A DNA stretch of 8,874 nucleotides, taken from positions 1-8,874 of the forward strand of contig JASHRY010000306.1 of assembly GCA_030037105.1 (NCBI GenBank), given 5' to 3'. The notes beneath the pieces were generated by a model. It searched no databases, was not told the DNA's origin, and saw only the letters and a program-made list of their open reading frames with translations. Positions 1 through 7,976 of this stretch are shown piece by piece (within the stretch, counting starts at the first letter, position 1; every line of letters begins with the position of its first letter). The translations under genes and the position numbers were made by a program. This stretch comes from Xanthobacteraceae bacterium (GTDB taxonomy: Bacteria > Pseudomonadota > Alphaproteobacteria > Rhizobiales > Xanthobacteraceae).

Positions 1-45
1 GTATCCGGGTCCGGCCTCGCGCACCTTAGGCGCGGCCGCGGATAC
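1..45. other. Structured inverted repeat (hairpin) at left edge
   Basis: Three nested complementary blocks are visible. GTATCCG (1-7) pairs with CGGATAC (39-45), CGGCC (12-16) pairs with GGCCG (34-38), and GCGC (19-22) pairs with GCGC (30-33), around a seven-base loop ACCTTAG. Small unpaired bulges lie between the blocks on the left arm. No T-run follows on the plus strand, so it is not a classical intrinsic terminator in that direction. It may be the 3' hairpin of a gene outside the window or an intergenic palindromic repeat; the window edge prevents a decision. Pairing is read directly; function is unknown. Confidence 0.4.
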
Positions 46-223
46 GCGCGGCATGGAGCCGCGGCAGACCGGCGAACACGATGAGATAACGAAGCTGGCG
101 CAAAGTCACAGTGATAAATAAGTTAGCCTTCGAAGGCTTCAGGCAATACGATTAGACCTGATGACCGAAGCGGCTTAAAAGCCGTCCCGATCTTCCGCCA
201 GCGCCTGCAAGGAGAGATCCCCC
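46..223. other. Intergenic region left of katG, no confident gene
   Basis: No full gene is supported between the edge hairpin and the small ORF upstream of katG. One plus-strand frame is open from the window edge to a TAA at 119-121 and could be the last 39 codons of an upstream gene, but nothing in that peptide is recognisable. All minus-strand frames carry stops here. The stretch 100-125 is AT-richer than its surroundings. A 14-bp palindrome lies at 125-138, and a short hairpin with arms CGGCT/AGCCG lies at 171-184. No divergent oxyR-like regulator is visible, although such genes often sit beside katG. Confidence 0.5.
125..138. repeat. Perfect 14-bp palindrome upstream of katG
   Basis: AGCCTTCGAAGGCT reads the same on both strands, with no spacer. 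Its right part, CTTCGAAGGCTTC (128-140), recurs with one change as CTTCGAGGGCTTC at 2591-2603, just after the katG stop codon. A palindrome of this size could be a dimeric regulator site, but it lies about 250 bp before the katG start and matches no operator I recognise. The symmetry is certain; the role is unknown. Confidence 0.4.
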
Positions 224-329
224 ATGGCCGATGGCCCCACATTGACGACGAAGCGCGGAGCGCGGTCTCGCGCTCAAATTCCATACCAAGGACCGCGGCC
301 GGAATCTCGTCGGCGTGGGATCGTAATAG

Positions 330-334
<5 letters not shown>
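224..334 (+). CDS. Candidate small ORF (36 aa) in the katG leader
   Basis: An ATG at 224 is preceded by AAGGAGAG (209-216), a near-ideal Shine-Dalgarno ending about seven bases before the start. The frame runs 36 codons to a TAG at 332-334, which is 51 bp before the katG ATG. The peptide is basic, rich in Arg, Pro and Gly, has no membrane segment, and resembles no family I know. It could be a real small protein, a leader ORF influencing katG, or the 5' remnant of a lost gene; another frame over 246-323 also reads like protein sequence, which would fit a frameshifted relic. Only the ribosome-binding site argues for translation, so confidence is low. Confidence 0.22.
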
Positions 335-2575
<2,241 letters not shown>

Positions 2576-2615
2576 TCGCGGCTGAACGGTCTTCGAGGGC
2601 TTCTAAAGCAGTGGA

Positions 2616-2660
2616 GCATGATCTTTCGGGAAAACCGGTTGCCACATTTCCGGATCATGC
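2616..2660. repeat. 45-bp palindromic intergenic repeat
   Basis: Outer arms GCATGATC (2616-2623) and GATCATGC (2653-2660) are perfect inverted copies. Inside them CGGGAAA on the left can pair with TTTCCG on the right with a bulge, and the centre carries AACCGGTT. From memory, elements of this form, with GCATGATC ends, AACCGGTT and TTTCCG blocks, occur many times between genes in Bradyrhizobium, Rhodopseudomonas and relatives; I cannot run a search here. It lies between the katG stop and the hdaA start and could fold in RNA, giving a 3' end or processing site. The palindrome is certain; dispersed-repeat status is recalled, not tested. Confidence 0.65.
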
Positions 2661-2670
2661 CTTAGGCGCC

Positions 2671-3339
2671 ATGGCCTCCCGCCCGCGTCAGTTGGCGCTC
2701 GCGCTCGATCACGCCGAGAACTTCTCGCGCGAGGATTTCCTGTCCGGACCGGGCAACGAGGCGGCGCTCCGGCTCATCGACCGCTGGCCCGACTGGCCCG
2801 CGAACGCCGTCGCCTTGATCGGCCCCGAGGGTTCCGGCAAGACACATTTGGCGACGATCTGGGCGGCGGCAGCGGGTGCGCGCGTCGTATCCGCCGGTGC
2901 GCTCGGCGAGGCCGGGCTTCCTTCTGCGCTGGCGACCGGTGCACTGGTGGTCGAGGACGCCGCGGCCGCCGACGAGCGCGTCTTGTTTCATCTCATCAAT
3001 CTTGCCCGCGAGGAGCGGGCGTTTCTCCTGTTCACCGCGCGCGCCGCGCCGGTTGCCTGGCCGGTCGCCATACCCGACCTCGCGTCGCGGCTGCGGGCTC
3101 TGCCGGTGGCGACACTGGAAGCGCCGGATGATGCGATGCTTTGCGCGGTCATCATCAAGCTCGCCGCCGATCGCCAGCTCACGATCGACGAAAGCGTGGT
3201 GCGCTACCTCACGACCCGCATCGAGCGCTCCTTCGCGGCCGCGCGTTCGGCGGTGACCGCGCTCGACAACGAGGCGTTGCGACAGGGCCGCCCGGCAACG
3301 CGCGCGCTCGCGGCCGAAATGTTCCGCGACCACGTTTGA
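2671..3339 (+). CDS. hdaA: HdaA, DnaA-like AAA+ regulator of replication initiation
   Basis: Hda-family protein that works with the DNA-loaded sliding clamp to stimulate ATP hydrolysis by DnaA and so prevent over-initiation. The 222-residue protein is DnaA-like but lacks the DNA-binding domain IV. An N-terminal QLALAL (residues 7-12) fits the clamp-binding motif of Hda proteins. Walker A is GPEGSGKT (51-58) and Walker B is VVED (93-96). SRL at 139-141 carries the box VII arginine (Arg140), and Arg186 in RIERSF lies where the sensor-II arginine is expected. The ATG at 2671 was chosen; an upstream in-frame GTG at 2611 would add 20 residues encoded mostly by the palindromic repeat and would displace the clamp motif from the N-terminus. 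The Shine-Dalgarno is weak (AGG at 2664-2666). A generic DnaA/Hda-like ATPase is the only alternative, and the ppk neighbour supports HdaA. Confidence 0.92.
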   Translation: MASRPRQLALALDHAENFSREDFLSGPGNEAALRLIDRWPDWPANAVALIGPEGSGKTHLATIWAAAAGARVVSAGALGEAGLPSALATGALVVEDAAAADERVLFHLINLAREERAFLLFTARAAPVAWPVAIPDLASRLRALPVATLEAPDDAMLCAVIIKLAADRQLTIDESVVRYLTTRIERSFAAARSAVTALDNEALRQGRPATRALAAEMFRDHV

Positions 3340-3360
3340 TTTTTACCGCCGCGACCGTCA

Positions 3361-3383
3361 CGATCGCGACCGTGTCGAGATCG
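3361..3383. other. Hairpin just downstream of hdaA
   Basis: CGATCGCGAC (3361-3370) and GTCGAGATCG (3374-3383) form a ten-position stem with one mismatch around the loop CGT, starting 21 bases after the hdaA stop. It overlaps a pair of direct repeats of CGCGACCGT (3350-3358 and 3365-3373) at 15-bp spacing. It is followed by AAAATGTTTATC rather than a T-run, so it would be a poor intrinsic terminator; an mRNA-stabilising 3' hairpin is equally possible. Confidence 0.35.
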
Positions 3384-3386
3384 AAA

Positions 3387-3476
3387 ATGTTTATCGCCCA
3401 TGACCTTGCGCTCTGGACTTATCTCTTGTTGTGGGGTTGGCTCGAATGCGCCTCTGTAGCGATTGCCGCTACATAG
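3387..3476 (+). CDS. Candidate Trp-rich hydrophobic micro-ORF (29 aa)
   Basis: An ATG at 3387 opens a 29-codon frame ending in TAG at 3474-3476. The peptide is strongly hydrophobic over residues 7-28, with three tryptophans (10, 16, 18) and a Leu-rich core, so it could be a single-span membrane peptide. The ribosome-binding site is weak (GAGA at 3377-3380). The last six codons overlap the terminator-like stem at 3455-3473. It may be chance, a small membrane protein, or a leader peptide before ppk. There is no homology evidence, so it is listed only as a candidate. Confidence 0.15.
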   Translation: MFIAHDLALWTYLLLWGWLECASVAIAAT

Positions 3477-3485
3477 ATTTTGTTC
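3455..3485 (+). terminator. Candidate intrinsic terminator after hdaA
   Basis: TGTAGCG (3455-3461) and CGCTACA (3467-3473) form a perfect seven-pair stem with a five-base loop ATTGC. It is followed by TAGATTTTGTTCTT, a T-rich tail whose main run starts four bases after the stem. Lying about 115 bases after the hdaA stop and well before ppk, it would separate the two transcripts. The stem is short and the T-run interrupted, so strength is uncertain. Confidence 0.4.
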
Positions 3486-3538
3486 TTCAACTCGTTGCGT
3501 GGCAAGATGGCATAGCTCATTGATCTTTCATATTCATA

Positions 3539-3554
3539 GACGGCGTCCGCCGTC
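3539..3554. repeat. 16-bp inverted repeat upstream of ppk
   Basis: GACGGCG (3539-3545) and CGCCGTC (3548-3554) are perfect inverted arms around the two-base centre TC. It lies about 20 bp before the candidate -35 box of the ppk promoter, so it could be an operator for an unidentified regulator or a small hairpin. A match to a known box, including the PhoB box, was looked for and not seen. Confidence 0.3.
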
Positions 3555-3572
3555 CGTTCGCCGGGGGGCGGC

Positions 3573-3601
3573 TTGACGCAGTGGCAGCACCCCGCCTTAT
3601 C
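3573..3601 (+). promoter_or_regulatory. Candidate sigma-70 promoter for ppk
   Basis: TTGACG at 3573-3578, preceded by C so that it reads CTTGAC as in the alphaproteobacterial -35 consensus, is followed after 17 bp by CTTATC (3596-3601), a moderate -10 match. Transcription would begin near 3608, about 68 bases before the ppk ATG. This is the best promoter-like pair in the hdaA-ppk gap and would drive ppk and probably ppx. Inferred from consensus and spacing only. Confidence 0.4.
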
Positions 3602-3615
3602 TCAACGCGGTTGAG
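3601..3615. promoter_or_regulatory. Dyad at the predicted ppk transcription start
   Basis: CTCAAC (3601-3606) and GTTGAG (3610-3615) are perfect inverted six-base arms with a GCG centre. The dyad overlaps the end of the candidate -10 box and the predicted start site, where a repressor site would be effective; in RNA it could form a small 5' hairpin. No regulator can be named from the sequence. Confidence 0.3.
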
Positions 3616-3675
3616 GTCATTGAATCGCTACCAAGGAATGCGATCGTGAGGCTTGAGGGGGAACAAGGAGCGACC

Positions 3676-5907
3676 ATGGCCGACCGCGGCCAAGCCAAAG
3701 TCCTTGCACTCGAATCCGGCCTCGACCTGGAACGACCGGTACGGCTCGCCGAGCCGGCGGAGAGCCATGCGGTGTCGGCTCTTGCCGCAAGTCCGGAGCG
3801 CTTCATCAACCGCGAACTGTCGTGGCTCAATTTCAACCGGCGGGTGCTCGAAGAATCCGCCAATCGCGGACATCCGCTGTTGGAGCGGTTGAAGTTCCTG
3901 TCGATCTCGGCGAACAACCTCGACGAATTCTTCATGGTGCGCGTCGCCGGCCTCAAAGCGCAGGTGCGCGCCGGCATTGTTACCAAGAGCCCGGAAGGAT
4001 TGACGCCGACCGAGCAGCTCGTGCGCATCGCCGAGGCGGTCGTGCTGTTGGTGGAGGACCAGCAGGCGCAATGGCGCGAATTGCGCGCGGCGCTCGCCCA
4101 GGCGGGCATCGTGCTGGTCGACGGTCCCGAAGTGGCCAAGGCGGAGCGGGCCTGGCTCGAAGACTATTTTCTCGCCCATATCTTTCCGCTGCTCACGCCG
4201 CTCGCCATCGACCCGGCGCATCCGTTCCCGTTCATTCCCAATCTCGGCTTCTCGATCGCCTTGCAGCTCGCCCGCGCCAAGGACGGCAAGGCGATGAACG
4301 CGCTCATTCGCATGCCGAACCGCATCGAGCGGTTCGTGCGGCTGCCGCAGGCCGGCGAGGGCGGCGAGGTGCGGCTCATTTCGATCGAGGGCGCGACCAG
4401 CCTGTTCATCGGCAAGTTGTTCCCCGGCTACGCGGTGAAGGGAGTGGGCGCGTTCCGCGTCATCCGCGACTCGGAGCTGGAAATCCTCGAAGAGGCGGAA
4501 GATCTGGTGCGGCTGTTCGAGACCGCGCTCAAGCGTCGCCGCCGCGGCTTGGTGATCAGGCTCGACATCGAGGCGTTGATGCCGGCGGAGTTGCAAAGCT
4601 TCGTGCAACGCGCGCTCGGCGCCGGCGACGACGCCGTGTTCAAGGTCGATGGCGTGCTCGCGCTCGACGAGATGGCGCAGATCGCCGGCCTCCACCGGCC
4701 CGACCTGGAATTCGTGCCCTATACGCCGCGCTATCCCGGCCGCATCCGCGACCACGGCGGCGATTGCTTTGCCGCGATCCGGCAAAAGGACCTCATCGTC
4801 CACCATCCCTACGAATCCTTCGATGCGGTGGTGGACTTCCTGCACCAGGCGACGCGCGATCCGGACGTCGTCGCGATCAAGCAGACGCTGTACCGCACCT
4901 CGGCCGATTCGCCGATCGTCAAGACGCTCGCGGAAGCCGCTGAAGCCGGCAAATCGGTCACCGCGGTGGTCGAGCTCAAGGCGCGCTTCGACGAGGAGGC
5001 CAATATCCGCTGGGCGCGCGACCTCGAGCGCGCCGGCGTGCAGGTCGTGTACGGGTTCCTCGAGCTCAAGACTCACGCCAAGCTCTCGCTCGTGGTCCGC
5101 CGCGAGGGAGCGGCGCTCGCCTCCTACGTGCACGTCGGTACCGGCAATTATCATTCGGTGACGGCGCGCATCTATACCGACCTGTCGTTCTTCACCGCCG
5201 ATCCGGTCATCGCCCGCGACGTTGCGCGCGTGTTCAATTACGTGACCGGCTATGCCGAGCCGGCCGAGCTCGAGCGCATGGCGGTCTCCCCGCTCACCTT
5301 GCGCAAGCGCATCCACGCCCACATCGAGGAGGAGATCGCCCATGCCAAGGCCGGCCGCCCGGCGGCGGTGTGGATGAAGATGAACGCGCTGGTCGATGCC
5401 GACATCATCGACGCGTTGTATCGGGCTTCGAGCGCCGGCGTGGCGATCGAGCTTGTGGTGCGCGGCATCTGCTGCCTGCGGCCCGGCATTCCGGGCCTGT
5501 CCGAGAATATCCGCGTCAAATCCATCGTCGGCCGCTTTCTTGAGCACGGCCGCATCTATTGCTTCGGCGGCGGTCACGGCCTGCCGCATCCGAAGGCGGC
5601 GGTCTACATCTCCTCCGCCGACATGATGCCGCGCAACCTCGACCGTCGCGTCGAGGTCATCTGTCCGATCCTCAATCCCACGGTGCACGAGCAGGTCCTC
5701 GACCAGATCATGGTCGCCAACCTGAAGGACAACGAGCAGAGCTGGCAGTTCCTCGCCGACGGGACGTCCGCGCGCATCAAGCCCGCCGCCGGCGAGGAGG
5801 CCTTCAACGCGCATACCTATTTCATGACCAATCCAAGCCTGTCAGGGCGCGGAAAGTCACCCAAGGACCCGATCCCCCGGTTGCGCCATCGCTCGGAACG
5901 GGCGTGA
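3676..5907 (+). CDS. ppk: Polyphosphate kinase PPK1
   Basis: Reversibly transfers the gamma phosphate of ATP to a growing inorganic polyphosphate chain through a phosphohistidine. The 743-residue protein has the four PPK1 domains: N (about 35-140), head (about 140-350), C1 (about 350-535) and C2 (about 535-720). ELSW (47-50) and NNLDEFF (80-86) mark the N domain, Asn81 matching the ATP-binding Asn45 of E. coli. The catalytic His467 ([11 protein letters not shown]) and the second active-site His624 ([12 protein letters not shown]) are 157 residues apart, as in E. coli His435/His592. Arg407, Arg437 (ARFDEEAN), Tyr500 and Arg596 match other E. coli nucleotide/Mg residues. The ATG at 3676 was chosen over an in-frame GTG at 3646 because AAGGAG (3665-3670) lies five bases before it. 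About 35 N-terminal and 20 C-terminal residues extend beyond the E. coli protein. Its own promoter is likely at 3573-3601. Confidence 0.98.
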   Translation: MADRGQAKVLALESGLDLERPVRLAEPAESHAVSALAASPERFINRELSWLNFNRRVLEESANRGHPLLERLKFLSISANNLDEFFMVRVAGLKAQVRAGIVTKSPEGLTPTEQLVRIAEAVVLLVEDQQAQWRELRAALAQAGIVLVDGPEVAKAERAWLEDYFLAHIFPLLTPLAIDPAHPFPFIPNLGFSIALQLARAKDGKAMNALIRMPNRIERFVRLPQAGEGGEVRLISIEGATSLFIGKLFPGYAVKGVGAFRVIRDSELEILEEAEDLVRLFETALKRRRRGLVIRLDIEALMPAELQSFVQRALGAGDDAVFKVDGVLALDEMAQIAGLHRPDLEFVPYTPRYPGRIRDHGGDCFAAIRQKDLIVHHPYESFDAVVDFLHQATRDPDVVAIKQTLYRTSADSPIVKTLAEAAEAGKSVTAVVELKARFDEEANIRWARDLERAGVQVVYGFLELKTHAKLSLVVRREGAALASYVHVGTGNYHSVTARIYTDLSFFTADPVIARDVARVFNYVTGYAEPAELERMAVSPLTLRKRIHAHIEEEIAHAKAGRPAAVWMKMNALVDADIIDALYRASSAGVAIELVVRGICCLRPGIPGLSENIRVKSIVGRFLEHGRIYCFGGGHGLPHPKAAVYISSADMMPRNLDRRVEVICPILNPTVHEQVLDQIMVANLKDNEQSWQFLADGTSARIKPAAGEEAFNAHTYFMTNPSLSGRGKSPKDPIPRLRHRSERA

Positions 5908-5953
5908 GCGCCTGCGTATCGCCCGCCAATCGCTGCTGCGCCGATTCCCAGAC

Positions 5954-7474
5954 ATGAACCGCGCCAGAAACGACGCACCCGGACGCCTGGACCACGGTCC
6001 GCCGATCGCGGTGATCGACATCGGCTCGAATTCGGTGCGGCTCGTGGTCTATGAAGGGCTCGCCCGAAGCCCCATCGCGCTGTTCAACGAAAAGGCATTG
6101 TGCGGGCTCGGCCGCGAAGTCGCCTCAACCGGATTGCTCGCCGCCGACGCCGTCGAGCACGCTTTGTCCGCGCTCAAGCGCTACCACGCGCTGTGCACGA
6201 CGATGGGCGTGAAGAAGGTCCTGGCCATTGCCACCGCCGCCTGCCGCGACGCCAGGAACGGCCGCGCCTTCATCGCGCTCGCCGAGCGGATCATTAAGCT
6301 CGACATCGACGTGCTCTCGGGCGGGCGCGAGGCCGAATTCACCGCGCTCGGCATCATTTCCGGCGTGCATCAGGCGGACGGAGTGGTGGGCGATCTCGGC
6401 GGCGGCTCGCTCGAGCTGGTCGACGTCCGCGGGACGCGGGTCCGACGCGGCGTGACCCGCCCGCTCGGCGGCCTCGCCTTGGCCGATGTTTCGGCGCGAT
6501 CGGTCAAGAAGGCGGAGAAATTGGTCAAGAACGCGCTCGCCGGCGTGCCGGTGCTCAAGGACTGCGAGGACCGCAGCTTCTACGCCGTCGGCGGCACCTG
6601 GCGGGCGCTGGCGCGGCTGCACATGTGGCAGACCGGCTATCCCCTGCACGTCATGCACGGCTACGCCATCGCCGCCGATGAGGCGCTCGAATTCGCCCGC
6701 CTGGTGCATCGCGTCGACGTCGAGACGTTGTCCAACATCGAGGTCGTGGCCAATGCCCGGCGGCCGCTCCTTGCCTATGCGGCGCTCGTGCTCGAACACG
6801 CCGTGCGCATCGGCAAGCCGCGCCGGGTGATGTTCTCGGCGCTCGGCGTGCGCGAGGGTCTGCTCTATTCGCTGCTTAAACAGAAGGACAAGGAGAAAGA
6901 CGCGCTCATCGAAGCGGCCCGCGATCTCAACCGACTGCGTTCGCGCTCGCCGCGCCATGGCGAAGAGCTGATCGAATGGACCGACCGCTTCATCGCTTCT
7001 TCCGGCCTCGACGAGACCGCCGAGGAGCGCCGACTTCGCCACGCCGCGTGCCTCCTGGCTGATATCGGCTGGCGGGCGCATCCCGATTACCGCGGCGAGC
7101 AATCGCTCGACCTCATCGCCTATGGCGGCTTCACTGCGATCGACCATCCGGGCCGCGCCTATTTGGCGCTCGCCGTCTTTTACCGTTACGCCGGAGCGGC
7201 CGTGGACGACGAGCTTTCGCCGCGCCTGCGCGAGCTTGCTTCGACGCGCATGATCGACCGCGCGCGCGTGCTCGGCGCGGCGCTGCGGCTCGCCTATGTC
7301 GTGTCCGCCGCCATGCCGGGAGTGCTGTCGCGCACGCCGCTCGCGGTGGAACGGCACCGGCTCGCCCTGCATCTTCGCGGCGAATTCGCGGCGCTCGCCG
7401 GCGCCCGGGTTTTGAACCGGCTGCGTGCGCTTGCGCGCCTCATCGGGCGCGAGCCGGTCGTGCTGATAGGGTGA
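5954..7474 (+). CDS. ppx: Exopolyphosphatase / GppA-family phosphatase
   Basis: Releases terminal phosphate from polyphosphate, and in some members also converts pppGpp to ppGpp; sequence alone does not separate these activities. The 506-residue protein belongs to the ASKHA superfamily. The phosphate-1 loop is DIGSNSVRL (22-30), the catalytic-glutamate region is SGGREAE (Glu126 the likely base), and the phosphate-2 loop is GDLGGGS (146-152). The C-terminal third is the HD-like helical domain of Ppx proteins, with a degenerate H-x6-D (His363, Asp370) in RHAACLLADIGW. It starts 46 bp after the ppk stop on the same strand, so co-transcription is likely, pairing synthesis with breakdown. The ATG at 5954 has no obvious Shine-Dalgarno, which may keep expression below that of ppk. 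No alternative start was found upstream, and starts inside would remove the first loop. Confidence 0.94.
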   Translation: MNRARNDAPGRLDHGPPIAVIDIGSNSVRLVVYEGLARSPIALFNEKALCGLGREVASTGLLAADAVEHALSALKRYHALCTTMGVKKVLAIATAACRDARNGRAFIALAERIIKLDIDVLSGGREAEFTALGIISGVHQADGVVGDLGGGSLELVDVRGTRVRRGVTRPLGGLALADVSARSVKKAEKLVKNALAGVPVLKDCEDRSFYAVGGTWRALARLHMWQTGYPLHVMHGYAIAADEALEFARLVHRVDVETLSNIEVVANARRPLLAYAALVLEHAVRIGKPRRVMFSALGVREGLLYSLLKQKDKEKDALIEAARDLNRLRSRSPRHGEELIEWTDRFIASSGLDETAEERRLRHAACLLADIGWRAHPDYRGEQSLDLIAYGGFTAIDHPGRAYLALAVFYRYAGAAVDDELSPRLRELASTRMIDRARVLGAALRLAYVVSAAMPGVLSRTPLAVERHRLALHLRGEFAALAGARVLNRLRALARLIGREPVVLIG

Positions 7475-7486
7475 GCGACACCGGTG

Positions 7487-7536
7487 AATTGCCAAGGCCG
7501 CGCCGGTACGGTTGAATGCCGGCGCGCGGGGCAATT
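7487..7536. other. Bipartite hairpin downstream of ppx
   Basis: AATTGCC (7487-7493) pairs with GGCAATT (7530-7536), and inside it CGCGCCGG (7499-7506) pairs with CCGGCGCG (7519-7526). The two helices are joined by a small internal loop and capped by a 12-base loop. It begins 13 bases after the ppx stop. No T-run follows, so it would act as a 3' mRNA-protecting hairpin or a Rho-assisted stop, or be part of an intergenic repeat. A further short dyad, GGCG-AATTG-CGCC (7541-7553), follows, giving a third AATTGC copy. Confidence 0.45.
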
Positions 7537-7582
7537 GCGCGGCGAATTGCGCCGGAGGCGACCGGCAATAAAGGGGGACGAC

Positions 7583-7975
7583 ATGGAAAATCTCAAACGT
7601 TTCTTCGCGGTTATCGCCGTGATTTCCGTTCTGAACGGAATCGGGCTCCTGCTGGCCCCGACAGCCGTGCTCGCCACCTATGGCATTGAATCCAATTCCG
7701 GCGCGGTGTTGGGTTTCCGCCTGCTGGGCCTGACATTGATCGAGTTCGGACTCGTCAACTGGTTCGTCAGGAACTCTCACGATTGGACCGCGTTGCGCGG
7801 CCTGCTGCTGGGCGGCACGGTCGGCTATGTTCTCGGACTCGTGGTCTCTGCCTGGGCCACGCTGGCCCATGTCATGAATCCGGCGGGCTGGGTGCTTGTC
7901 GTGACTTATGCCGTCCTGCTGCTGGGCTACGTGTACTCCCTTTGGGCCGGTACCAGAAAATTTGCGACCAAGTAG
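7583..7975 (+). CDS. Small four-helix membrane protein, unknown function
   Basis: I do not recognise a named family. The 130-residue protein shows four hydrophobic stretches at about residues 7-25, 42-62, 71-94 and 101-122, so it should be an inner-membrane protein with short loops. A Pro follows helix 1 (LLLAPTAVL), charged residues Arg46 and Glu54 lie in helix 2, and the C-terminus is basic (TRKFATK). No signal peptide or catalytic motif is evident. The ATG at 7583 was preferred over an upstream in-frame ATG at 7484 because AAGGGGG (7571-7577) lies five bases before it, and the extra 33 residues are Arg-rich and encoded by the hairpin region. It lies 108 bp after ppx and could be read through from it or have its own promoter. 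Its stop is one base from the end of the convergent rnd. Confidence 0.75.
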   Translation: MENLKRFFAVIAVISVLNGIGLLLAPTAVLATYGIESNSGAVLGFRLLGLTLIEFGLVNWFVRNSHDWTALRGLLLGGTVGYVLGLVVSAWATLAHVMNPAGWVLVVTYAVLLLGYVYSLWAGTRKFATK

Positions 7976-7976
7976 G

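Noticed and set aside
242..247. TTGACG as a -35 box for katG
   Set aside because: No -10-like sequence occurs 16-18 bp downstream; that stretch is GC-rich.
2611..2670. GTG start for hdaA at 2611
   Set aside because: The extra 20 residues would be encoded mostly by the palindromic repeat, and the clamp-binding motif would no longer be near the N-terminus.
3332..3403. Open frame reading across the hdaA stop (Arg/Asp-rich, ending in TGA at 3401)
   Set aside because: It would need a frameshift at the end of hdaA, whose C-terminus already matches the family length; the Arg/Asp run follows from the CGCGACCGT repeat.
3646..3675. GTG start for ppk at 3646
   Set aside because: AAGGAG at 3665-3670 is ideally placed for the ATG at 3676 and would be internal to the longer form.
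3628..5814. 728-codon open frame on the minus strand opposite ppk
   Set aside because: It mirrors the codon pattern of ppk, whose conserved catalytic motifs are intact; long antisense frames are common in GC-rich genes. The peptide is low-complexity in Arg, His, Asp and Glu with no recognisable domain.
6125..7870. 581-codon minus-strand open frame opposite ppx and the membrane-protein gene
   Set aside because: Crosses two real plus-strand genes and an intergenic hairpin, and reads as a reverse-complement shadow without domains.
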